NCBI GenBank assembly: GCA_038561985.1
Contig: CP073276.1
Span: forward strand, 1,550,001 to 1,614,000
Length of the DNA stretch: 64,000 bases
Direction of reading: 5' to 3'
Source: Petrimonas sulfuriphila
GTDB taxonomy: Bacteria > Bacteroidota > Bacteroidia > Bacteroidales > Dysgonomonadaceae
Part shown: one piece after another, positions 34,635-42,442 of the stretch
Layout: each line of letters begins with the position of its first letter
How positions within the stretch are numbered: position 1 is the first letter of the stretch
Program-made: the position numbers and the translations under genes
The notes under the pieces: generated by a model
Seen by the model: the letters and a program-made list of their open reading frames with translations, nothing else
The model's database searches: none
Told to the model about the DNA's origin: nothing

Positions 34635-35075
34635 TTAAAACGGCAAATCATCTGCTTCAGAATTATCGTTCAAATCTACCGGATCGTTGTAAGAAGTGTC
34701 GTGTTTATCGTTCTGAAAACCTGCACCTTCTCCCGCTCCGGCTCTGCGGTTAAGCATTTCTACGTTATCGGCATAGATTTCGGTAATATATCTTTTTACA
34801 CCGTTTTGATCGTCATACGAACGTGAACGGATCTTTCCCTCGATATACAATTGTGTGCCTTTTTTCACAAATTTTTCTACAATCTGTGCCAATCCTCTCC
34901 AACAAACAATATTGTGCCATTCCGTACGTTCGGGAACCTGCGTCCCGTTTGCTGCCGTGTATCCTCTCTCGCTGGTTGCCAAAGGGAAATTCGCTTTAAC
35001 GTTGTCATTGTCAAAATACTTGATCTCCGGGTCTTTCCCTACATTTCCTACTAAAATAACTTTATTTACCGACAT
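34635..35075 (-). CDS. ssb: Single-stranded DNA-binding protein
   Basis: Coats ssDNA in replication and repair. The 146-residue protein has the OB fold (about 1-105: MSVNKVILVGNVGKDPEIKY, then ERTEWHNIVCWRGLAQIVEK and KGTQLYIEGKIRSRSYDDQNG), a short flexible linker and the acidic tip EADDLPF that recruits partner proteins. It lies 72 nt downstream of mutY and is separated from gldE by a terminator. Confidence 0.96.
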   Translation of the reverse strand: MSVNKVILVGNVGKDPEIKYFDNDNVKANFPLATSERGYTAANGTQVPERTEWHNIVCWRGLAQIVEKFVKKGTQLYIEGKIRSRSYDDQNGVKRYITEIYADNVEMLNRRAGAGEGAGFQNDKHDTSYNDPVDLNDNSEADDLPF

Positions 35076-35147
35076 AGCTTAAAAAAAATTTGGTTTAAGT
35101 AAATCAATTCAAAACAAAATTAGTGATTATTTTGGATTCAGCAAGTT

Positions 35148-36224
35148 TTACCGGTAAATTGTTTCGAGATACTTATGGATAAGCCGCGATACAGGATATT
35201 CGGATATGGATGTAGCTGGTATTTTGATAAATTTCTTCTCCAAACCGCTCATTTCTTGTTTGCTGAATTCAACCCGATAAAAATCAGCAAGGATAATCTG
35301 ATGCGACAACACGTGCCTGAGCCGGAGTTTGTGTTGAAGAAAAATTTCGTCAGCAGCTTGGAAAAGAGTAGATAATCCAGGGTGGTCCTGTAGCATAAAC
35401 AAATCGCTTTGTTTCTCTGTCTCGATAAGCGGGAACTCGTATAGATTTTTCCAGATATCTGGATGCTCCCTTTTCTGAATATACGTATATCCGTTTTGTT
35501 CGATATGAAAATAATTAAAATAGCGTATTTTGGGGATTGTTTTTCCTTTTTTGACGGGAAAATCGGACATGTTTTTTCTTTCGAAAGCCAGGCAAACACT
35601 CTGTAAAGGACAGTCCTGACATTTGGGAAGCCTGGGGGTGCAAATCAGTGCGCCCAGTTCCATAATGGCCTGATTGTGATTACCCGGATCTTGTTGGTCT
35701 AGAATGGATGTAGCCGTTTCGGTAAAGAGTTTCTTCCCGCTTGTGGAATCTATAGGTTCTTCAATGGCAAACAGCCGCGATAACACCCGGTAAACATTTC
35801 CGTCAACAACGGGGTAGGGTAGCCCAAAAACGATGGATGCAACAGCTGCGGCCGTATATTCTCCAACACCCTTGAGCAAAAGGATGTCGTTGTGTGATGA
35901 GGGAAAAACTCCGTCAAACTTTTCCATAACCTGCCGGGCTGCTGCGTGCAGGTTTCTTGCCCGTGAGTAGTACCCCAATCCCTGCCACGCTTTCAATACG
36001 TCATCTTCCTGCGCCCGGGCTAGCGATTTTATGTCCGGGAATTTTTCCATAAACCGCAGGAAGTAGTCATATCCCTGACTTACTCGGGTTTGTTGCAAAA
36101 TAACTTCTGAAACCCACACGACGTACGGGTCTTTTGAATCTCTCCAGGGCAGAATTCGTCGATGACATTCGTACCACTCTTGTAAAATATTGCTGATCAG
36201 CTTGTCGCTCTCTTTTTTACGCAT
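35148..36224 (-). CDS. mutY: A/G-specific adenine glycosylase MutY
   Basis: Removes adenine mispaired with 8-oxoguanine. The 358-residue protein has the catalytic Glu in WVSEVILQQTRVSQGYDYF, the helix-hairpin-helix LLLKGVGEYTAAAVASI with the following VVDGNVYRVLSR catalytic Asp, and the iron-sulfur cluster loop with spacing C-x6-C-x2-C-x5-C in CTPRLPKCQDCPLQSVC. A NUDIX-like C-terminal domain (about 225-350) follows. It is upstream of ssb on the minus strand. Confidence 0.95.
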   Translation of the reverse strand: MRKKESDKLISNILQEWYECHRRILPWRDSKDPYVVWVSEVILQQTRVSQGYDYFLRFMEKFPDIKSLARAQEDDVLKAWQGLGYYSRARNLHAAARQVMEKFDGVFPSSHNDILLLKGVGEYTAAAVASIVFGLPYPVVDGNVYRVLSRLFAIEEPIDSTSGKKLFTETATSILDQQDPGNHNQAIMELGALICTPRLPKCQDCPLQSVCLAFERKNMSDFPVKKGKTIPKIRYFNYFHIEQNGYTYIQKREHPDIWKNLYEFPLIETEKQSDLFMLQDHPGLSTLFQAADEIFLQHKLRLRHVLSHQIILADFYRVEFSKQEMSGLEKKFIKIPATSISEYPVSRLIHKYLETIYR

Positions 36225-36335
36225 TGTGCTTATAGAATATGGTGCAAAACTACGTTAAAAACACGTGCATTCAAGAAAATGCGTGAAAAAAATAAAATTA
36301 AATCGTATTTATTTTTTGGGATGAAAAAAAAGCTA

Positions 36336-36343
36336 TATATTTG
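36336..36343 (+). promoter_or_regulatory. -7 promoter element of the HU gene
   Basis: TATATTTG, 55 nt before the HU start. A TTTG at 36315-36318 lies 17 bp upstream, slightly closer than the usual 19-21. Confidence 0.5.
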
Positions 36344-36398
36344 CAGTCCAAAATTTTAAGAATTAACTATATTATCACTAACATTAAAAAAAAATAAA

Positions 36399-36686
36399 AT
36401 GACTAAGGCAGACATTGTAAACGAAATTGCGAAGAATACGGGTGTGGATAAGGCATCTGTTTTGGCAACAGTAGAATCTTTTATGGAGGTTGTAAAGGAT
36501 TCGTTAGCAAATAAAGAGAACGTTTATCTGAGAGGTTTCGGTAGCTTTATCGTGAAAAAAAGAGCCGAAAAAACTGCTCGCAATATTTCTAAAAATACGA
36601 CCATCATTATCCCTGCACACAATATACCTGCTTTTAAACCGGCAAAAACGTTTGTTGCTCAAGTAAAGGATAACACAAATAAATAA
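36399..36686 (+). CDS. HU family DNA-binding protein
   Basis: Histone-like nucleoid protein that bends DNA. The 95-residue product matches the family along its length: MTKADIVNEIAKNTGVDKAS at the N-terminus, the RGFGSFIVKKRAEKTARNIS signature and the C-terminal beta-arm with IPAHNIPAFKPAKTF, where Pro is at the tip that intercalates into DNA. A 30-codon ribosome-associated gene follows after 32 nt on the same strand. Confidence 0.95.
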   Translation: MTKADIVNEIAKNTGVDKASVLATVESFMEVVKDSLANKENVYLRGFGSFIVKKRAEKTARNISKNTTIIIPAHNIPAFKPAKTFVAQVKDNTNK

Positions 36687-36718
36687 CAGGATTACGTAAA
36701 TTTTAAAAACTAAAGAAG

Positions 36719-36811
36719 ATGCCAAGCGGAAAAAAAAGAAAAAGGCATAAAATGGCTGTTCATAAACGGAAAAAAAGACTGAGAAAAAACAGGCATAAAA
36801 AGAAGAAATAG
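36719..36811 (+). CDS. Tiny basic COX24/AURKAIP1-domain (mS38-like) protein, 30 residues
   Basis: The frame from the ATG at 36719 to the TAG at 36811 encodes MPSGKKRKRHKMAVHKRKKR followed by LRKNRHKKKK, half of it Lys or Arg. This matches the small Bacteroidota proteins named for the COX24/AURKAIP1 domain, whose mitochondrial relatives are small-subunit ribosomal protein mS38. A ribosomal role is therefore likely but inferred. It lies 32 nt after HU and upstream of RNase G. Such genes are easily missed because of their length. Confidence 0.8.
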   Translation: MPSGKKRKRHKMAVHKRKKRLRKNRHKKKK

Positions 36812-36847
36812 TCTTTTTGAAAGTTTTTTGACACACTTTATATACGG

Positions 36848-36884
36848 GAACAAACTTAAAAGATTATATCAAAAGAGTTTGTTC
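36848..36884 (+). terminator. First stem-loop before RNase G (possible terminator of the HU-COX24 transcript)
   Basis: GAACAAACT (36848-36856) pairs perfectly with AGTTTGTTC (36876-36884) around a 19-nt loop and is followed by TTTG. The T tract is short, so termination may be partial. Confidence 0.5.
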
Positions 36885-36905
36885 TTTGTGTATAAACATT
36901 TCAAA

Positions 36906-36949
36906 AGTGTTCGTGAGAACACTGCTTTCTGCTCAGAGGAGCAGAAAGC
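36906..36949 (+). promoter_or_regulatory. Two abutting stem-loops in the 5' leader of the RNase G gene
   Basis: AGTGTTC (36906-36912) and GAACACT (36917-36923) enclose the loop GTGA, a GNRA tetraloop. Directly adjacent, GCTTTCTGCTC (36924-36934) and GAGCAGAAAGC (36939-36949) form an 11-bp stem with loop AGAG. No T tract follows, so these are leader structures, 34 nt before the rng start. Structured leaders that the enzyme cleaves itself are known for E. coli rne. Confidence 0.6.
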
Positions 36950-36983
36950 CTGATTAATCAAACATTTAAAAACAAAAAAAATT

Positions 36984-38552
36984 GTGGCAAGCGAACTTGT
37001 AGTGGATGTTCAGCCTAAGGAGATTACGCTGGCGGTTCTCGATAACAAAAAACTCGTAGAGTTACAACAAGAGAGCCAGAGTGAATCTTACGCGGTGGGA
37101 AACATCTATTTAGGCAGGGTCAAAAAATTGATGCCTGCGCTAAATGCTGCATTTGTAGATGTAGGACACAAAAAGGACGCTTTTCTTCACTATTTGGATT
37201 TAGGGGTAGAATTTAACTCTGTTTCGAGTTTTCTGAAAACGATTGAAGACAAGAAAAAGATTCCGTTGTTGCAGAAAATGAAATTGCAGCCCGAAATCGA
37301 GAAAGACGGTTCCATATCGGACAAATTAAAGGTGGGACAGGAGGTCCTGGTGCAGGTCGCCAAAGAACCTATTTCGACCAAAGGCCCGAGGTTGACAGCC
37401 GAAATTTCTTTTGCCGGAAGATTCATGGTGCTGATACCGTTTATCGATCGCGTTTCGGTTTCGCAAAAAATTAAATCGCGTGAGGAACGCGCACGCCTTC
37501 GACAACTCGTGCAAAGCATTAAGCCCAAGAACTTTGGCGTAATCATTCGTACTAACGCCGAAGAGAAAAGAGTCGCAGAACTTGATGCAGAGTTAAAAGT
37601 ATTGGTTAAACGTTGGGAAGATACTGCAGAGAAATTGCCAAAAGCAAAAGCACCGTCGCTGGTTTTTGAAGAAACGGGACGGACGGTCGGATTGCTTCGC
37701 GATATTTTCAGCCCATCGTTTGAACAGATCCACATCAATGATCAGGATGTGGCAAAACAGATTGCCGAGTATGTCGGTTTAATTGCTCCCGACCGGAAAA
37801 ATGTAGTCAAACATTACAACGGAGCAGCACCAATATTGGACAACTTTGGCATCACCAAACAGATTAAATCGCTCTTTGGCAAAACCGTTACGTTTAAGAA
37901 CGGCGCTTATCTCATTATAGAGCACACCGAGGCATTACACGTTATTGACGTGAACAGCGGAAACCGCAATAAACAATCGCTCGGTCAGGAAGACAGTGCT
38001 TTTGAGGTGAATGTTGCTGCCGCTGAGGAAATTGCCCGCCAGCTGCGTCTGCGTGATATGGGTGGCATCATTGTAGTCGATTTTATCGACATGAGTTCGG
38101 GCGATCATCGCAACAAGCTGTTCAATAAGATGAACGAGTTTCTGGCATCGGACAGAGCGAAACACAAAATTCTCCCGCTGAGCAAATTCGGGTTGATGCA
38201 AATCACGCGTCAGCGCGTGCGCCCCGAAATGGAATTAGCCACAAGCGAGGTGTGCCCCACTTGCTTTGGAAAAGGGAAGATTAAATCGTCGATTTTATTT
38301 ACCGACACGTTGGAGGGTAAAATCGATTATTTAGTAAACAAGCTAAAAGTGAAGAAATTCAGTCTGCATATACATCCTTATGTTGCAGCTTATATTCAAC
38401 AAGGTTTATTCTCGTTGAAATACAAATGGAAAAAGAAATACAATGTTGCTTTGAAAGTAATACCCAATCAGAGTTTGGGATTCCTGCAATATGTGTTTTA
38501 CGACAAAGAAAATAACGAAATAGACCTGAAAGAAGAAATTGAAATGAAATAA
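36984..38552 (+). CDS. rng: Ribonuclease E/G family endoribonuclease
   Basis: Single-strand-specific endonuclease acting in rRNA maturation and mRNA turnover. The 522-residue protein corresponds to the catalytic part only: S1 domain (about 37-130, GNIYLGRVKKLMPALNAAFV), 5' sensor and RNase H-like regions, the metal-binding HVIDVNSGNRN and GGIIVVDFIDM blocks, and the zinc link CPTCFGKG. The scaffold domain of E. coli RNase E is absent. It begins with GTG, giving MASELVVDVQPKE as in relatives. It has a structured leader and ends in a shared terminator with priA. Confidence 0.93.
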   Translation: MASELVVDVQPKEITLAVLDNKKLVELQQESQSESYAVGNIYLGRVKKLMPALNAAFVDVGHKKDAFLHYLDLGVEFNSVSSFLKTIEDKKKIPLLQKMKLQPEIEKDGSISDKLKVGQEVLVQVAKEPISTKGPRLTAEISFAGRFMVLIPFIDRVSVSQKIKSREERARLRQLVQSIKPKNFGVIIRTNAEEKRVAELDAELKVLVKRWEDTAEKLPKAKAPSLVFEETGRTVGLLRDIFSPSFEQIHINDQDVAKQIAEYVGLIAPDRKNVVKHYNGAAPILDNFGITKQIKSLFGKTVTFKNGAYLIIEHTEALHVIDVNSGNRNKQSLGQEDSAFEVNVAAAEEIARQLRLRDMGGIIVVDFIDMSSGDHRNKLFNKMNEFLASDRAKHKILPLSKFGLMQITRQRVRPEMELATSEVCPTCFGKGKIKSSILFTDTLEGKIDYLVNKLKVKKFSLHIHPYVAAYIQQGLFSLKYKWKKKYNVALKVIPNQSLGFLQYVFYDKENNEIDLKEEIEMK

Positions 38553-38578
38553 AGTTACGCGTCAGCGAAACGTCAAGT

Positions 38579-38611
38579 AAAAACCGAATTGCGGAGGCAG
38601 TTCGGTTTTTT
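38579..38611. terminator. Bidirectional terminator between rng and priA
   Basis: AAAAACCGAA (38579-38588) and TTCGGTTTTT (38601-38610) form a 10-bp stem with T tracts on both strands. It lies between the convergent stop codons at 38552 and 38615. Confidence 0.85.
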
Positions 38612-38614
38612 GCG

Positions 38615-40852
38615 TTAACCCATCACATCCACATCAAAATACAACACCAAATATTTAAAATCCTGTTTTTCGCGAAAGCGGGATTCAACGGATTTAATGA
38701 ATTGTCGGGTTTTGGCAGGGGACAAATGGTTGTCGAGCTTGAGCAGAATCTGGCGGAGATGATATTGTTGAATACGGCTGATAAACGGTTTGTTTGGACC
38801 GAGCACCATTTCACCAAGCGATTGTTGTAATAACCGGGCGAAAAATGCAGACCCCGATTCCACTTTGTGTTCGTCTTTGTGTTTAAATACAATGGAAATT
38901 AACCGCTTGTAAGGGGGATAGTTGAATAACTTTCGTTCCTCTAGCTGGGAGTGGTAGAAACCTTCGTAATCGTTTGTCTCCAGGTATCGGTAAATCGGTT
39001 GCCCCGGATCGGCGGTCTGAATGACAACTTCACCTTGCCGGTTTTTTCTGCCGGCACGTCCGGCGGCCTGTAACATCAGCTGAAAGCCGCGTTCGTGCGA
39101 ACGGAAATCGGGTCGATTGAGCAATCCGTCTGCTGAGACAATCCCTACAAGGCTCACATTCTCGAAATCCAACCCTTTCGAGAGCATTTGAGTACCTACT
39201 AAAATTTGCACTTTATTTTTCTGAAAATCGGAGATTATCTTCTCGTAAGCGTATTTCCCTTGTGTGGTATCGGTGTCCATCCGTGCGACAGTGGCACTGG
39301 GGAAAAGTTGTATCACTTCTTCTTCCAGCTTCTCGGTACCCATGCCGACAGGCTCTATGCTTTTTTCGTGACAAACAGGACATTCACCGACCGGTTTATA
39401 CGTCTTGTTGCAGTAATGACATTTCAGCTCCCCGCGATTCTTGTGGTAGGTAAGTGATACGTCACAGTGGTTGCATTTTGGGATCCAGCCGCAAAGCTTG
39501 CATTCCAGCATAGGAGCAAACCCGCGCCGGTTGCGAAACAGAATCACCTGCTCGCCCGATCCCAGGGCCGTGTTTATCTTTTCGATCAGTCCAGGGGCAA
39601 GTAGCGTTTTCATTTTCTTTGTTCGGCGGAGCTCCCGGGTGTTCTCCAGTGTGATGCGGGGAAGTTCGATATTTTCAAATCGTTTTTCGAGGGTTACAAG
39701 TCCGTATTTCCCGGTTTTAGCGTTGTAATACGTTTCGATGGACGGTGTAGCCGATCCTAGCAATGTCTTTGCACCAAAAGTTTGAGCCAGTACTATGGCT
39801 GTATCACGCGCGTGATACCGGGGCGCTGGTTCCTGTTGCTTGTAACTGGTTTCGTGCTCCTCATCCACGATTACCAGCCCCAGTTGGCGGAAAGGCACGA
39901 ATAGCGACGACCTTACGCCGATAACGATTTCATAAGGCGAATCCGATAGCATTTTTTGCCAGATCTCAGTACGTTCATTATCGTTTATTTTGGAGTGATA
40001 GATTCCGAGTTTATCTCCAAAAACCGCCTGAAGCCGTGAAGTCAGTTGTGTGGTGAGGGCGATTTCGGGAACCAGATAAAGCGTTTGTTTCCCTTGATTC
40101 AGCTGCTCTTCGATGAGGTGGATGTAAATTTCGGTTTTCCCGCTCGATGTAACCCCGTGTAAAAGACAAACATTTTTTTCTTCAAATGAACGGTTTATCT
40201 CTTCCAGTGCCTTTTGCTGATGGTCATTTAAGTTAAACGCCTTACGCGATGATACAAAATGCGTATCGATCCGGCTCACCTCTTCCGGGTACTGGATCAC
40301 TATGTTTTTCTCCGTCAACCCCTTTAAAACAGTATTGCTGTAGCCGGTTTTTGCAGTAATTTCCTTTTTCGGAATGCCCTCCCTGCCTTCTTCCAAAAAT
40401 AATTGCCTAAGTGCTTGATAAAGTTCAGCTTGTTTTTTAGACCGCCCGGTAAGCCGGTCAATATCATGGATGCCTGTGTTGAGCCGGATATAGGTTTCCG
40501 TTCTGGATCTATACCTTTCCTCCAGATCCTGTGGCTTCATCATCGATGGCAAGGCTGCCTTATAAACATCCCCCAACGGTGACAAATAATAAAAAGAGAT
40601 CCATTCCCACAAACGAATCTGATGTTCGTTTACAACCGGATGTGAATCGGTGAGGGAATGGATTTCTTTTATTTCAACTCCTTTTGGCGGCTTATGGTGT
40701 AGCCTTAGGACCACCGCTGTGTAATACTTCCGTTTCCCGAAAGGAACAACCACCCTGAATCCGGTACCTATCTTTTCCTGCATCTCTGCAGGAACAACGT
40801 AGGTAAAAGATTCGGCTAAGGGAAGTGGCAGGATTACATCAGCAAACAACAT
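38615..40852 (-). CDS. priA: Primosomal protein N' (replication restart helicase PriA)
   Basis: 3'-5' helicase that reloads the replisome at stalled forks. The 745-residue protein has the 3'-DNA-binding domain (about 1-110), Walker A GVTSSGKTEIY, the DEEH box in LVIVDEEHETSYKQQ, and the zinc-binding insert with CKLCGWIPKCNHCDVSLTYH and CHYCNKTYKPVGECPVCHEK. Motif VI is QAAGRAGRK. It begins 7 nt after a small beta-barrel gene, so the two share a transcript although they are functionally unrelated. Confidence 0.95.
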   Translation of the reverse strand: MLFADVILPLPLAESFTYVVPAEMQEKIGTGFRVVVPFGKRKYYTAVVLRLHHKPPKGVEIKEIHSLTDSHPVVNEHQIRLWEWISFYYLSPLGDVYKAALPSMMKPQDLEERYRSRTETYIRLNTGIHDIDRLTGRSKKQAELYQALRQLFLEEGREGIPKKEITAKTGYSNTVLKGLTEKNIVIQYPEEVSRIDTHFVSSRKAFNLNDHQQKALEEINRSFEEKNVCLLHGVTSSGKTEIYIHLIEEQLNQGKQTLYLVPEIALTTQLTSRLQAVFGDKLGIYHSKINDNERTEIWQKMLSDSPYEIVIGVRSSLFVPFRQLGLVIVDEEHETSYKQQEPAPRYHARDTAIVLAQTFGAKTLLGSATPSIETYYNAKTGKYGLVTLEKRFENIELPRITLENTRELRRTKKMKTLLAPGLIEKINTALGSGEQVILFRNRRGFAPMLECKLCGWIPKCNHCDVSLTYHKNRGELKCHYCNKTYKPVGECPVCHEKSIEPVGMGTEKLEEEVIQLFPSATVARMDTDTTQGKYAYEKIISDFQKNKVQILVGTQMLSKGLDFENVSLVGIVSADGLLNRPDFRSHERGFQLMLQAAGRAGRKNRQGEVVIQTADPGQPIYRYLETNDYEGFYHSQLEERKLFNYPPYKRLISIVFKHKDEHKVESGSAFFARLLQQSLGEMVLGPNKPFISRIQQYHLRQILLKLDNHLSPAKTRQFIKSVESRFREKQDFKYLVLYFDVDVMG

Positions 40853-40859
40853 GTTTCAT

Positions 40860-41483
40860 TTAGAAAAACAGGGTAGCGGTAATGGACCAAAATCCATCCT
40901 TCTGATTAAAAATATCTTCAAAGGCGGGTTCATATACAGAGTAGTCATCGGTTAATTTCATCCTGTAATTAAAGCCTACAGCTACGTGGTTGATCACTTC
41001 CAGGCCGGCTCCCAGATTAACGCCTGCTTGAAATTTTTTTGCCTCTACCTTGTCCATAAAGACTTCAGATTTAAAATCATCCCCCGCTAGCCAGAAATTA
41101 GCGTAAGGACCGGCAGCCAGAAAAATTTTTACCGGGGAGATAAGCCCGATTTTGTATTTTAAGTTTACAGGAACGTCGATGGAATGATTGGAGATATCTT
41201 CAGCTACAGTTTTGATTCCCTGATCATTTACGGTTTTTATATTCATTTTCTCGTTGCTGTATAAAACCGATCCTTCAATTCCAAAATCAACAACAGGGAG
41301 CATAAATTCCAATGTAGGGCCCACCTTGAAGTCATTCATGTTTTCTACTGAATATACGTCCTTGGTAAAGGAAGGTTTGTTGATACCTACTTCTCCTCTT
41401 ATGCCAAACCGTAATTGAGCACTTACCGTACCTCCCATCAATAGAAAGGCCAGGAGGATCATCCATAATTTCTTTGTTTTCAT
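40860..41483 (-). CDS. Outer membrane beta-barrel protein (porin-like)
   Basis: The 207-residue exported protein has a signal peptide (MKTKKLWMILLAFLLMGGTV, cleaved near SAQ) and alternating strands of an eight-stranded barrel: LRFGIRGEVGINKPSF, then VGPTLEFMLPV, FGIEGSVLYSN, DVPVNLKYKIGL, FLAAGPYANFWL, and a terminal ITATLFF. It resembles the outer membrane protein beta-barrel (OMP_b-brl) family found in many Bacteroidota. A TAGATTTG -7 box is on the minus strand at 41525-41532. Function is unknown. Confidence 0.78.
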   Translation of the reverse strand: MKTKKLWMILLAFLLMGGTVSAQLRFGIRGEVGINKPSFTKDVYSVENMNDFKVGPTLEFMLPVVDFGIEGSVLYSNEKMNIKTVNDQGIKTVAEDISNHSIDVPVNLKYKIGLISPVKIFLAAGPYANFWLAGDDFKSEVFMDKVEAKKFQAGVNLGAGLEVINHVAVGFNYRMKLTDDYSVYEPAFEDIFNQKDGFWSITATLFF

Positions 41484-41602
41484 AACTAATGTGTTTTAGT
41501 AAATAATCAAACCGTTTGCAAATGCAAATCTATATAGTAAGACAGTTAAAACGGAAAAAAGTTAAATCCAGAATGTTAATTAATCCTATTTACGGATTAG
41601 CT

Positions 41603-41646
41603 CACAAAAGAAAAGCGTTCTGTTCCGCACAAGAACAAAACGCTTT
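41603..41646 (-). terminator. Intrinsic terminator of the sdh/frd operon
   Basis: AAAGCGTTCTGTTC (41612-41625) and GAACAAAACGCTTT (41633-41646) form a 14-bp stem with one G-U pair. On the minus strand it is followed by a TCTTTTGTG tract. It starts 21 nt after the sdhB stop. Confidence 0.8.
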
Positions 41647-41666
41647 GTAAATCGATTTAGAGCAGA

Positions 41667-42422
41667 TTAGTCCTTTATTTTTGCTTTCAGAAACTCGCGG
41701 TTCAAGCGGGCGATATGGCTGATGGATATATTCTTGGGACATTCCTGTTCACAAGCACCCGTATTGGTACAGTTACCGAAGCCGAGTTCGTCCATTTTTG
41801 CTACCATCGCCTTGGCGCGTTTAACACGCTCTACTTGTCCTTGCGGGAGCAAAGCCAACTGGCTCACTTTTGCCGAAACGAAAAGCATGGCTGATCCGTT
41901 TTTGCAGGTTGCCACACAGGCTCCACATCCGATACAGGCGGCAGCATCCATGGCTTCATCTGCGGCATGTTTGGGAATTGGAATTGCATTTCCGTCGGGA
42001 ACGCCACCGGTGTTTACCGAAACATAGCCACCAGCCTGGATAATTTTATCGAAAGCTGTTCTGTCGACCATCAGGTCCCGGATTACGGGAAATCCCGCTG
42101 AACGCCAAGGCTCAACTGTAATGGTGTCTCCATCGTTGAATTTGCGCATGTGGAGCTGGCAGGTGGTAATGTCTTCATCGGGTCCGTGCGGATGGCCGTT
42201 GATATACAAACTGCACATTCCGCAAATCCCTTCGCGGCAATCGTGATCAAAAACAACCGGATCCTTCCCTTCGTTGATGAGTTGTTCGTTCAGAATGTCC
42301 ATCATTTCGAGGAATGAACTGCCCTGCGAGATCTCTTTCAATGCGTAGGTCTCAAAATTTCCTTTGGCTTTCGGGCCTTTTTGACGCCAGACTTTTACGT
42401 TGATATTTATATTTTTGTCCAT
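41667..42422 (-). CDS. sdhB: Succinate dehydrogenase/fumarate reductase iron-sulfur subunit
   Basis: Carries electrons between the flavin of subunit A and the menaquinone site of subunit C. The 251-residue protein has the 2Fe-2S ferredoxin domain with [11 protein letters not shown], and the two C-terminal cluster motifs [15 protein letters not shown] and [15 protein letters not shown]. It is the third gene of the C-A-B operon. In anaerobic Bacteroidales this complex mainly reduces fumarate to succinate. Confidence 0.95.
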   Translation of the reverse strand: MDKNININVKVWRQKGPKAKGNFETYALKEISQGSSFLEMMDILNEQLINEGKDPVVFDHDCREGICGMCSLYINGHPHGPDEDITTCQLHMRKFNDGDTITVEPWRSAGFPVIRDLMVDRTAFDKIIQAGGYVSVNTGGVPDGNAIPIPKHAADEAMDAAACIGCGACVATCKNGSAMLFVSAKVSQLALLPQGQVERVKRAKAMVAKMDELGFGNCTNTGACEQECPKNISISHIARLNREFLKAKIKD

Positions 42423-42442
42423 AGGATGATACGATTTTTAAA

